A DNA stretch of 64,000 nt, taken from contig NZ_CP009241.1 in the NCBI RefSeq assembly GCF_000758525.1, positions 1,674,001 to 1,738,000 of the forward strand, written 5' to 3'. How positions within the stretch are numbered: the stretch's first letter is position 1; each line of letters starts with the position of its first letter. Under the pieces are notes generated by a model. The model was given only the letters and a program-made list of their open reading frames with translations, searched no databases and was not told the origin of the DNA. This DNA is from Paenibacillus sp. FSL H7-0357. GTDB taxonomy: Bacteria; Bacillota; Bacilli; Paenibacillales; Paenibacillaceae. This document shows positions 1 through 7,431 of the stretch, piece by piece. The position numbers and the translations under genes were made by a program.

Positions 1-2
1 AG

Positions 3-452
3 AGTAAAGTATCTGCTGGGAAAGAAGCCATAAGAATAGCCAGGGAGTGTATCCGAAATAAGTGGGATTTCACTGTGGAAACCACCTTAGCGGGTGGTAA
101 CGTTATAAGGCAGATGAGGGATGCAAAGGAACAAGGCTTTGATATTATTGTGTTTTATGTGGGACTAGGGGATGTTCGGCTAAATATTGAACGTGTTGCT
201 CTACGTGTGAAAAACGGTGGCCACCATATTGAAACCGATGATATTATTAGACGCAATGTAACAAGTATGAATAATCTGTTGTCTCACTTAGACCTAATAG
301 ATCAATTAGTCGTTATTGATAATAGTAAAGCAGATGGTGAAATTATTCTTGGAGCGGATAAAAGCGGAATAAAATATTATTCAGATGAATTGCCTGAATG
401 GGCACAAGCAATCGATCTAAAATTACAGATTAAATATAAAACGCAAAAGTAA
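3..452 (+). CDS. Zeta-toxin-like P-loop kinase, C-terminal part (runs off left edge)
   Basis: The frame is open to the left edge, so the N-terminus with the Walker A loop lies outside. The visible 149 residues match the C-terminal half of the zeta-toxin/predicted ABC-type ATPase family (COG4185): an FTVETTLAGG stretch, a substrate-side strand IIVFYVGL, the arginine-rich LNIERVALRVKNGGHHI lid and an ETDDIIRR helix. In this family such kinases phosphorylate UDP-N-acetylglucosamine or related sugars and are toxic unless paired with an antitoxin. No antitoxin is visible. A GTG at position 75 is internal to the domain and is not a plausible start. The gene ends about 45 bp before the first sigK-derived junction, so it is the last cargo gene of an element that begins left of the window. 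Family assignment is fairly secure; activity is inferred. Confidence 0.75.
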   Translation, partial: SKVSAGKEAIRIARECIRNKWDFTVETTLAGGNVIRQMRDAKEQGFDIIVFYVGLGDVRLNIERVALRVKNGGHHIETDDIIRRNVTSMNNLLSHLDLIDQLVVIDNSKADGEIILGADKSGIKYYSDELPEWAQAIDLKLQIKYKTQK

Positions 453-495
453 ACCAAATCGAATCGGGAGCGATCGCATTTGGTTTATTTTTATT

Positions 496-1025
496 TGATA
501 TCGTATCGTGTCCATAACCTCAAGAAATTCGATAACACAGGCGAGGATATGGAGGATCTGATTTCCATCGGCACGATCGGACTGATCAAGGCCATCGAAA
601 GCTACCGGCCCAACAAGGGCACGAAGCTCGCGACCTTTGCTGCTCGTTGTATAGAAAACGAAATTTTGATGCATTTAAGATCATTGAAAAAGACCCGCAA
701 GGACGTCTCTCTCCATGATCCAATTGGGACTGACAAAGAAGGTAATGAAATTACACTCATTGATATCCTTGGCTCCGAAGCAGATGATGTCATTAAAGAA
801 GTCGATCTCAAGATTGAAAAGAGCAAGATCTATCGTAATCTTGATATATTGGATGAACGTGAGAAGGAAGTCGTCGTCGGCCGCTTCGGCCTGGACACTG
901 GCGGGGAAGAGCGGACGCAGCGGGAGATTGCGAAGGACTTGGGGATCTCGCGGAGTTATGTGTCGCGGATTGAGAAGCGGGCGCTGATGAAGCTGTATCA
1001 TGAGTTTTATAAGGCGAAGCGGTGA
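496..1025 (+). pseudogene. sigK: Truncated sigK 3' end, copy 1
   Basis: From about codon KKFDNTGED to the stop this encodes the C-terminal two thirds of sporulation sigma-K: region 2 ([19 protein letters not shown]), the [13 protein letters not shown] linker, and the region 4 helix-turn-helix ([20 protein letters not shown]) ending in HEFYKAKR. The N-terminal part of about 75 residues, including region 1.2 and the start of region 2, is missing. Upstream of the homology is a junction box beginning near 496 (TGATATCG, then CGTGTCCATAACCTCAA). By memory of sigK it looks like a one-base-shifted version of codons LVAHIVKK. No ribosome binding site supports expression. The reading frame is intact and the protein is identical to copies 4 and 5, so it decayed recently or was once selected. 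It is read here as the right junction of an element integrated in sigK. Confidence 0.9.
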
Positions 1026-1034
1026 GAGTATCGG

Positions 1035-1059
1035 GTCTGTCTTTTGACAGACTCTTTTT
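1035..1059 (+). terminator. Intrinsic terminator after sigK copy 1 (tail type A)
   Basis: A GTCTGTC / GACAGAC stem with a four-T loop is followed by TCTTTTT, ten bases after the sigK stop. The same hairpin follows copies 2 and 3, so it travels with this class of sigK end. Confidence 0.85.
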
Positions 1060-1117
1060 GTTGTCGGAATGTGGACGTATAGTTCAAAAATAAATATGTA
1101 AAAAGTAGGATTTTCAT

Positions 1118-1185
1118 GTAAAACATTTGAAATCTGATGTTATAATTTGGATAAATATGATTCTATAGTAATTTGGAGGGGGAAA
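1118..1185 (+). promoter_or_regulatory. Conserved tail-A promoter and RBS
   Basis: An extended -10 element (TGTTATAAT, hexamer at 1141-1146) is preceded by a weak -35 region (TGTAAA near 1118) and followed about 30 bases later by GGAGGGGG, then an ATG at 1186. Nearly the same sequence recurs before 7432 and 13102, in front of unrelated genes. It therefore looks like a fixed expression signal at the element end. Promoter activity is inferred from sequence only. Confidence 0.65.
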
Positions 1186-1227
1186 ATGATTAGATCTATA
1201 GAAAAGTATTTAAATATAAAGTCATAA
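1186..1227 (+). CDS. 13-residue leader-like ORF behind tail-A promoter
   Basis: ATG at 1186 lies six bases after a strong GGAGGGGG and opens a frame of only 13 codons ending at a TAA. In the other two tail-A units this position starts the main cargo gene. Here it may be a leader peptide or the stump of a lost cargo gene; the next recognisable gene, the HNH nuclease, starts about 105 bases further on with its own RBS. No function can be assigned. Confidence 0.3.
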   Translation: MIRSIEKYLNIKS

Positions 1228-1436
1228 GTGGGAGCAGAATGAGGCAGAATTTGTTTGAAAGAGGATCACTCAGCAGAATAGCAATAAGACAGAATTGAAA
1301 TGGCATCAATGTCAGAATGAAGGAGATAAAATGTGGAAAAGATCGATCAGCAATGTTATTGGTGTGGAAAAAAAGCAACTACACGTGAGCATGTGAACTG
1401 TGACCGTATTTGTGGAAAGTTTAAAAAAGAAGACCT

Positions 1437-2345
1437 TTAAGAAGCGGTTAATAGGTGACTCCTGAATTCATCGGGAGTCATTTTTTTTAATGCCCATTGA
1501 TATCGCTCGGAGTTATAGTAGGCGATATAGTCATCCACCCTTGTTCGTAATTCCACGAGAGTCATACATGACTTGTACTCCAAATCATCCTTCATATGGC
1601 CAAAGAAGCTCTCGATGGCGGCGTTATCCCAGCAGTTTCCTTTCCGTGACATGTACTGTGTAAACCCAGCTTTGTGTACGAGAAGGCGGAATCTAGGATG
1701 AGTATAGTGCATTCCTTGATCCGAGTGTAACAGAGCTTCTGGATGAATATTGCCATCCAGTCGTTCAAGTAGTTTCTCCAGTGTTCGTTCTACAATTGGC
1801 ATGGCCAATGACGAAGAGAGGTAGTGAGCTAGAATCTGTCTCGTAGCCCCGTCTTTCACCACGGATAAATAAGCACATTGTCCATCGCCATAATGCATAT
1901 AGGTAATATCCGTCAGTAGCACTTTCTCGGGCTCTCTTTGGTCAAACTGACGCTTGAGTAAGTTGGGACACGTTTGGTGCTCTTGTGTGGCTTTTGCCAT
2001 CTTCCGATAGGGATTGGCTTGCCGGATCGTAGCAATGAGCTTATATTTTCGCATTAATCTTCGAATTTTCTTATGATTCATGATGATACCGTTCTCCCGT
2101 TCCAGCCTCATCTTCACGACCAATGCTCCTGCTCTACCCTTTAAAGCATCATAGTGTTTCTTGATGAGGAAAGCGTCACGCTCGTCCGCTTCCTCTCGCA
2201 ACTGTCTGGCTTCCTCAACAGCTTGCCAACGGTAATATCCGCTTAAGCTCACACTGGCTAGCCTGCACAAATAACGCGTCACTCGCTGCAAACCGTGCTT
2301 ACGTATCGTTTGGTTAATAATTTCAAAGCGCTCGGAGGGTGTCAA
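1437..2345 (-). CDS. IS3-family transposase OrfB (DDE catalytic subunit)
   Basis: This 302-residue protein carries the rve integrase core. The acidic triad is visible: D in LLTDITYMHYGDG, D in LLHSDQGMHY, and E in AAIESFFGHMKDDL. The N-terminal part (GLQRVTRYLCRLASVSLSGYY) is the usual OrfB helix-turn-helix-like prefix. It starts at a TTG overlapping the stop of orfA by four bases (TTGA), which suggests translational coupling or a frameshift-made OrfAB fusion. It performs cut-and-circularise transposition of its own element. Confidence 0.93.
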   Translation of the reverse strand: MTPSERFEIINQTIRKHGLQRVTRYLCRLASVSLSGYYRWQAVEEARQLREEADERDAFLIKKHYDALKGRAGALVVKMRLERENGIIMNHKKIRRLMRKYKLIATIRQANPYRKMAKATQEHQTCPNLLKRQFDQREPEKVLLTDITYMHYGDGQCAYLSVVKDGATRQILAHYLSSSLAMPIVERTLEKLLERLDGNIHPEALLHSDQGMHYTHPRFRLLVHKAGFTQYMSRKGNCWDNAAIESFFGHMKDDLEYKSCMTLVELRTRVDDYIAYYNSERYQWALKKMTPDEFRSHLLTAS

Positions 2346-2788
2346 TGTTCCCTCTGCATCTTCTGCTTTTCGAGCGCCTCTAGCTTTTTTAAAAAATCGT
2401 TCTCCATCTCCAAAAGCTTGATTCGTGCCTCTGCACGTTTGAACTTTTCCTCGATAGAAAGTTCTCCAGCTGGTCGTCTGCCCGGGGATCCCTTTCCTCG
2501 TTGTTCCTCTAGTAATCCAGCATCTCCCAGAGCATTGTACGTATTACGCCAACGGGTTAGGCAATGCTTAGGCTTCTTGCGACCGATAATATCTACGTCA
2601 AATCCCGCACTAAGGAAGATTTCCATTGGAGTTTGACCCTCCTTATAGGCCTTAACCGCAGCCAACTTAAACGTTGACGAATAGGTGATACTCTTTTCCG
2701 TCACGTTCTCTACATTTGGATTGTTCTCTAGTAGTTTAATCTCTTTTTCGTTGAATATTTTTGAGCTTCCTCTTGTTTTATTATTCAT
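2342..2788 (-). CDS. IS3-family transposase OrfA (HTH subunit)
   Basis: This 148-residue protein starts at an ATG with GGAGG eight bases upstream; a longer frame extends to 2839 without an RBS. A helix-turn-helix domain (SITYSSTFKLAAVKAYKEGQ) is followed by a stretch with WRNTYNALGDAGLLEEQ and a C-terminal leucine-zipper-like coiled coil (RAEARIKLLEMENDFLKKL). It recognises the IS ends and dimerises or pairs with OrfB. Confidence 0.9.
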   Translation of the reverse strand: MNNKTRGSSKIFNEKEIKLLENNPNVENVTEKSITYSSTFKLAAVKAYKEGQTPMEIFLSAGFDVDIIGRKKPKHCLTRWRNTYNALGDAGLLEEQRGKGSPGRRPAGELSIEEKFKRAEARIKLLEMENDFLKKLEALEKQKMQREH

Positions 2789-3628
2789 GAAGGCTTCCTC
2801 CGCTATTTCGCTATTTCGATTAAAACACAAATGACCCATAAGAGGGTCACTTTTTTCAAAGTTTCCATCTTACGGGTCACAGTTCACATGTTCCACCAAG
2901 GTGTCTTTTTCCAACAGATAAAGATGTAGGGGAACATTTTAAACAATCTTTCCGTTCCGAATTAATCACCGTTCCTTCGTGTGACGAGCATAACTCTTTG
3001 AAATCAGGTGAAGATGAATATCTAATGGCTTGTTTGACTGCAAGAGTTGGCAACAATCTTATAGCGTATGCACATACACAAACCAAGCTGAGACGATCTT
3101 TGCGGCTTCATAGAAATTTGTTAGAAATTGAGAAGAATTTAAACATTTATAATTAATGAAAGAGAGGTTCCTGTCTCAATAATCAATCTTGATGTTCCTC
3201 GGTTAAGTTATTCTTTTGAAGCAATTGCGAGAGCTCTATTTTTTCATAAGTATCGTGCTCAGCATAAAGGGAAATGTGTCGTTGCATCGGATATGTTTTT
3301 ATCACCAGATGCATCGGCTGCGGGATCAAATCAATTTATTAGAAATGGAATAAGAATGTTTGAAAAGGAGCAAGGTTACTGGAATACACCAATACAAGGG
3401 AAAAATCCTATGGTTTTTACATATCAATTTAGTCCGTTAGATGGCTTTGGGTCGCATACCTTAGCTTTAAAATTCTATGAACAAACCAATGTATATGTTT
3501 GCATGGCGGATATGATTAGACTTAAACCTTATGAGAAGGAATTTGATGTGGCTAGTAAAATTTTTGGACTTAGGAAATAACGTGGGTCGTGAGCGAACAA
3601 GTTTTTAATTCATTTTAGAGGTGAGTTA

Positions 3629-4591
3629 ATGAGAAATCAAATCGAATTAAATAAATGTATAAGTTATCTAACCCGATGGATAAGCGAGATACGATTACAA
3701 AATGCGATTAGATACTACGATATTAATAAAATTTCAGAAAACTTATCTGCGTTTATCCTAAATGAGCTTTATGGATACAATTTAATTAATGCTAATAGTG
3801 AAGTCACTAATGCTTGTGCTGTTGATTTAATAGATCGTGAAAATAATATTGCTGTTCAGGTTACTTCAAGGGTTGATGGTAAAAAAATAAAAAAGACATT
3901 ATCTGATTTCATTGAAAATAGAATGGAGCTGTCCTATAAAAATGGTATCAAATTTCTAATCTTAAATTTTGAAACGGTAAAGAAAGGAAACTATAAATAT
4001 AATAGTATCTACAAGGATTTTGACTTTTCAACTGATGTAATAACAGACAGGATGCTTATAAAAAGAATAGAAGAAGTATATCAAACGAACTATAATCAAT
4101 TCTTATCTTTATTAAAAAAAATGCGGCATGAATTTGGCGCTGAAAATGTAAGGATTAAAGATGATCTTGAAATCCTAGAGGAAATCTATAATTGTTTTGA
4201 TAGACCTGCCTTTTCAACTCCTTTTTATCAAGAAAGTAATTTACCAGGTTTTATCAAAGCTATTGAAGGAACGATAGAAGCTCTGAACACTGGAGTATAC
4301 AGACTCAGAGATGGAAGTGTCATTAAGAACATAAGTCCGAGATCAAAATTAAATGATAAAGGGATAAGAGAAGTAGTATCTTCGATAATCGATGACCTTA
4401 TTGACTTGAGGTATTTGTATGAAGAGCTTATTCGCAAAAACGAAATTAAGTTATGTGGATGTAATGATGAAAACTGTGGAGTTCACTTCATTTCACCTTA
4501 TGCAATTGAAGAAATGGATAGAGCGAGGAAGAACATACTCTTAAAATTTAAAGGTATTTATAGGGGTTTTGAAATGAAGATAAGATACTGA
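3629..4591 (+). CDS. SMEK-domain protein
   Basis: This 320-residue protein starts at ATG 3629 behind GAGGTG. Residues 1-150 match the SMEK domain: the DINKISENL motif, LNELYGYNLINAN, and the AVDLIDRENNIAVQVTS strand with the QVTS signature. SMEK domains are known at the N-termini of bacterial conflict-system proteins such as ABC-3C-associated components, where they are thought to sense or bind a partner. The C-terminal part holds a small cysteine cluster (CGCNDENC) that could bind zinc. It is 48 bases after the broken HNH gene and may have been co-expressed with it. Role in anti-phage defence is inference from domain and neighbourhood. Confidence 0.7.
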   Translation: MRNQIELNKCISYLTRWISEIRLQNAIRYYDINKISENLSAFILNELYGYNLINANSEVTNACAVDLIDRENNIAVQVTSRVDGKKIKKTLSDFIENRMELSYKNGIKFLILNFETVKKGNYKYNSIYKDFDFSTDVITDRMLIKRIEEVYQTNYNQFLSLLKKMRHEFGAENVRIKDDLEILEEIYNCFDRPAFSTPFYQESNLPGFIKAIEGTIEALNTGVYRLRDGSVIKNISPRSKLNDKGIREVVSSIIDDLIDLRYLYEELIRKNEIKLCGCNDENCGVHFISPYAIEEMDRARKNILLKFKGIYRGFEMKIRY

Positions 4592-4649
4592 ATATGACTC
4601 GGTGCCTGTGATGAGTGTGCAGTATAACAAGTAACTAAAAACAGCTAGA

Positions 4650-4681
4650 GCAAGCGGACCCAGTGACACTGGCCCGCTTGC
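4650..4681. terminator. Hairpin between convergent genes
   Basis: A long stem (GCAAGCGG...CCGCTTGC with an inner CCAGTG/CACTGG) lies between the end of the SMEK gene and the end of the opposing 599-residue gene. On the minus strand it is followed by GCTGTTTTT, so it best fits a terminator for the minus-strand pair, possibly used in both directions. Confidence 0.6.
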
Positions 4682-4693
4682 AGCTCATGTCTA

Positions 4694-6493
4694 TTACCAC
4701 CATTTGTACCTATTACGCTCCAGCTTTTTTTGGTCTGCGTTCTTTTTGTGATTCCTTCTTCCGAACAATTCGTCTTCACGAGCAATTGTGGGGTCATACC
4801 AGTCAGCCTTGGCTTTTGCCCATGAAATCCATTCTATTGTCTTAGGATTGAAGTTTCCAGATACCTCAACAGCTGCAATGTAACGTCTCATTTTGCAAGC
4901 GATATCGTAGTCCTCCGAAAGATTTTCTAGCATAAGCGTTTGGTCGACTTCTTCGTTAAAGCGTTGACGATATTCCTCTTTTCGACGTTCCTCTTCTTTG
5001 CGTTTGCGTTCGGCTTCTTCTCGGGCCTCGCGCTCTTGCCGGAGTATATCAGATGCCTCGTAAAACGCGATCATTAGATCGCCAAGGCGTTCTTCAATAA
5101 CGTATGATTTGCAATCACGAAAGCTTTTAGCACTGTATACCGAAACTGTAATCCGGCCATTGTAAACATAGTCATGCTTTCTGATTTTTGGTTTTGACGC
5201 CCATGTATTGCGGCGCTTGTCTTCCTCATACTGTAGTAGTTGAAGATTTTCTTCTTTAGTAGGAATATGCTTAATCTCGTCCTGTGCTTCTGTCACTGAA
5301 ACAGAGACCGTTTCGCCATTGACAATAAATCTTAGATCATTAGTTAGTGAGCATTCGAGCGGTTCCATAGCTTTGATTAGCGCATCAAGGATGTGTAGCA
5401 CCCGAGGCAAAGATTCTTCAGACACTGCATCGGCAAGAAAGAGTGTAGTATCCATACTTCTCCGATTGTAACCTCTTGATTCTTGTTCCTTGTGTTTTTT
5501 CTTCCATTCCGTGATTGCTCTGCGGTGGGCTACAATTGTCGAATGCATTTTAGCGTTTTCACCGGGAAGCATGATTTGCGTTGCAACGGAAAGAATGACA
5601 CGTCTATCTTCTTCATTCAGAAAGCTAAGTGTTTCCTTTTCAATCTGTGGAGTAAAATCCGTTCCAGTTCTTGCGCCTGATTTTTTGGTGGGCTTGCTGC
5701 TTATCGGAAGCGGTATGCGAGTTACAGGTTTATCTGCACGAAGCTTGGCCCAATATCCAACTGGAGGTGTGGGGATATCTAACGATTGACAGATCTTGCG
5801 GATTGCGACATCCGAGACAGCATATCGCTTTGCTATTTCGGTTACGGGGGCCAGCCATACTTCATTGTATAAGATCTCACGATCATAAATATTGTAGGTT
5901 CGTCCAAATTGCTCATACGTTTCTGGTGGTCCAATCATTTGAGCGACTTCGCTGGGTTCATCTTTCTTTGTTGTCGGAGGAAAGAGTATCTGTTCCTCAA
6001 CTTGTAATGCAGAGGATTCGGCAACAACCGCATCCTTTGCAGATCTACCGGAATTTTCATCAGTTATGATTTGCTGCTTCTTTTTACGAGTAGACGGAAT
6101 GGTTCTTGAAATTACAACTTTCTCGTCTGCCGGTTCCGGTAATTCCAGTTTGGTTACAGGCTTGCTGAAATTGAGCTTGGTCCAGTATCCAGACGCGGGT
6201 ATCGGAATGCCCGCCTCTTTAATCTGCTTCATAAGGTGAGCGTAAGTAAGATTATACTTTTTGGCTACTCCAGCAACAGATATACTCCAGATTTCTTCAT
6301 ACAATTGCTTGCGAGTCATTTCAATATCCGAATACTCAGGCATAGCACTTTCTTCCTTTCCTTCACTCGACCAGTTCTCTTCAATAGTGGGAAAAACCGC
6401 AGACGTCATCCTGATGGTTTGCTCTGTTTGTACTACTTGTTGATCTTCTTTAAAAGAATCACTAAAACTCGTTTCATTATCTTCATTCTGCAT
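4694..6493 (-). CDS. Uncharacterised protein with duplicated HTH-like module
   Basis: The 599-residue protein has two copies of one module at roughly 58-118 and 210-268. Each begins Y(N/E)E(I/V)W, continues into a helix-turn-helix-like segment (VAKKYNLTYAHLMKQIKEAG; IAKRYAVSDVAIRKICQSLD) and ends GYW(A/T)KL..KPVT...LP. A charged, Glu/Arg-rich coiled coil (about 490-530) precedes a C-terminal SWAKAKADWYDPTIAREDELF segment. No catalytic motif is recognised. The start is uncertain because no good RBS precedes 6493. It sits 20 bp behind the 118-aa gene in the same direction. A degraded copy of its C-terminus lies at 13681-13792 fused to the sigK tip, so this gene is a recurrent passenger of the elements. 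DNA binding is inferred. Confidence 0.6.
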   Translation of the reverse strand: MQNEDNETSFSDSFKEDQQVVQTEQTIRMTSAVFPTIEENWSSEGKEESAMPEYSDIEMTRKQLYEEIWSISVAGVAKKYNLTYAHLMKQIKEAGIPIPASGYWTKLNFSKPVTKLELPEPADEKVVISRTIPSTRKKKQQIITDENSGRSAKDAVVAESSALQVEEQILFPPTTKKDEPSEVAQMIGPPETYEQFGRTYNIYDREILYNEVWLAPVTEIAKRYAVSDVAIRKICQSLDIPTPPVGYWAKLRADKPVTRIPLPISSKPTKKSGARTGTDFTPQIEKETLSFLNEEDRRVILSVATQIMLPGENAKMHSTIVAHRRAITEWKKKHKEQESRGYNRRSMDTTLFLADAVSEESLPRVLHILDALIKAMEPLECSLTNDLRFIVNGETVSVSVTEAQDEIKHIPTKEENLQLLQYEEDKRRNTWASKPKIRKHDYVYNGRITVSVYSAKSFRDCKSYVIEERLGDLMIAFYEASDILRQEREAREEAERKRKEEERRKEEYRQRFNEEVDQTLMLENLSEDYDIACKMRRYIAAVEVSGNFNPKTIEWISWAKAKADWYDPTIAREDELFGRRNHKKNADQKKLERNRYKWW

Positions 6494-6513
6494 TTCATGA
6501 ATTTTATTTGGTA

Positions 6514-6870
6514 CTAAGATTGCGTCGAATTGTTTGATCCCCCCAATCCCTCGTTTTCGCTTAATAGAAAAACCAAATCCCGTTTCATTTCTTCGAATTG
6601 ATTAATAATCGTATTTAGATTTTTCTCAATATTTTCAACCTGAATTGCATTGATCTTTCCGTGATTATAGGCAATAAGTCGCTCCGGTACGATGGAATAA
6701 GACCAGCTCTCTCTGTATTGCTCTTCATTATTGATTGCAAAGCCAATAGGCAACAAATCGTTGCGCATGCCGAGTGTCAGCATATTTGGAGATATTCCCA
6801 AATAGTCCGCAGCAATTTTAATTGTAATTTTGGGCATATTTCTGATCTCATCATCCGAATACTTAGCCAT
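6514..6870 (-). CDS. Small MerR/excisionase-like helix-turn-helix protein
   Basis: 118 residues, with a strong RBS (AAGGAGG seven bases before the ATG). The N-terminus (MPKITIKIAADYLGISPNML) is a winged-helix pattern typical of excisionases and phage regulators that read IKIAADYLGIS. A tryptophan-containing strand (YRESWSYSIVPERLIAYNHG) follows, then a coiled coil (EKNLNTIINQFEEMKRDLV). It is first in a two-gene minus-strand operon with the 599-aa gene and lies immediately left of sigK copy 2. A recombination directionality factor or small repressor is possible, but no direct evidence supports either. Confidence 0.55.
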   Translation of the reverse strand: MAKYSDDEIRNMPKITIKIAADYLGISPNMLTLGMRNDLLPIGFAINNEEQYRESWSYSIVPERLIAYNHGKINAIQVENIEKNLNTIINQFEEMKRDLVFLLSENEGLGGSNNSTQS

Positions 6871-7008
6871 ATGTTACACCTCCTTAATATGGTCTCAGCT
6901 ACATCGGTATATTGGAATTTATATCCTGATAATACTATAAAATGGTGTGTAGTACAGTTGTTTTTCAGTGCTCATGTAACGGTACCAGGGCTGATGTGCC
7001 AAATCCCC

Positions 7009-7269
7009 CTGATTGATATTCTTGGATCTGAGACAGACGACATTATTAAAGAGGTTAATCTCAAGATCGAGAAGAGCAAGATCTACCGCAACCTCGACAT
7101 TCTGAACGAGAGGGAGAAGGAAGTTGTTGTCGGGCGGTTCGGCCTGGACACTGGCGGGGAAGAGCGGACGCAGCGGGGTATCGCGAAGGATCTCGAGGAG
7201 TTATGTTTCGAGAATAGAGAAGAGGGCGCCATGAAGCCGTATCATGAGTTTTATAAGGCGAAGCGGTGA
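7009..7269 (+). pseudogene. sigK: Truncated sigK 3' end, copy 2 (degraded)
   Basis: Homology begins only at LIDILGSE, in the linker between regions 3 and 4, and ends with the usual HEFYKAKR stop. Relative to other copies it has a deletion in the region 4 recognition helix (AKDLEELCFENREEGAMKPYH), so the helix-turn-helix is destroyed. The left junction box is absent; sequence upstream (6900-7008) is unrelated. The tail-A terminator and promoter follow directly. Confidence 0.85.
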
Positions 7270-7279
7270 GACTATCGGT

Positions 7280-7305
7280 TCTGTCTTTTGACAGACTCTT
7301 TTTTG
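7280..7305 (+). terminator. Tail-A terminator after sigK copy 2
   Basis: CTGTC / GACAG stem, TTTT loop and a T6 run. Same element as at 1035 and 12947. Confidence 0.8.
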
Positions 7306-7324
7306 TCGAAATTTAAACATGTAG

Positions 7325-7427
7325 TTCAAAAGAATTATGTAAAAAGCAGGATTCCCATGTAAAACATTTGAAATATGATGTTATAATTTGGATAAATGTG
7401 ATTCTATAAAAGGTAATTTGGAGGGGT
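7325..7427 (+). promoter_or_regulatory. Conserved tail-A promoter and RBS for the Mrr operon
   Basis: Extended -10 TGTTATAAT (hexamer 7382-7387) and GGAGGGG at 7420-7426, five bases before the GTG at 7432. Upstream sequence (AAAAAGCAGGATTCCCATGT and onward) is conserved with the other two tail-A copies. This is the only promoter-like signal before the five-gene defence-like set. Confidence 0.65.
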
Positions 7428-7431
7428 TAAG

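Larger units (their letters stand above)
1394..2886 (-). mobile_element. IS3-family insertion sequence, 1.49 kb
   Basis: The element has terminal inverted repeats beginning TGAACTGTGACC, and is flanked by a 4-bp CATG target duplication at 1390-1393 and 2887-2890. It carries the orfA/orfB pair of IS3-family transposases on the minus strand. Ends, duplication and coding capacity all look intact, so the insertion into the HNH gene is probably recent and may be transposition-competent. Confidence 0.9.
1333..3580 (+). pseudogene. HNH-type endonuclease, split by IS3 element and frameshifted
   Basis: A GTG start follows AAGGAG at a spacing of seven. The N-terminus reads CYWCGKKATTREHV, a zinc-binding CxxC followed by the REHV...P motif of HNH nucleases. 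The insertion sequence interrupts at REHV. Beyond it the frame resumes as HVPPRCLFP, then a conserved VPSCDEHN motif with the second zinc-ligand pair. Deleting the IS and one copy of the CATG duplication restores the frame exactly. After LNIYN a stop appears, and homologous-looking sequence continues in another frame (VPRLSYSFEAIARAL to the stop at 3580), so there is also a frameshift around 3131-3160. The ancestral protein was about 245-250 residues. As cargo behind the tail-A promoter region it was probably a defence nuclease. Now inactive. Confidence 0.75.

Noticed and set aside
423..1001. Long minus-strand frames antisense to the sigK copies (also at 12413-12846, 20247-20543, 28951-29350)
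   Set aside because: They are shadows produced by the sigK codon pattern; they recur at each copy and have no RBS or family.
480..1025. Treating sigK copy 1 (and copies 3, 4, 5) as functional sigma factor genes starting at an upstream ATG
   Set aside because: The candidate starts lie in the junction box, lack an RBS, and the proteins miss the N-terminal third needed for core binding. They are 3' fragments.
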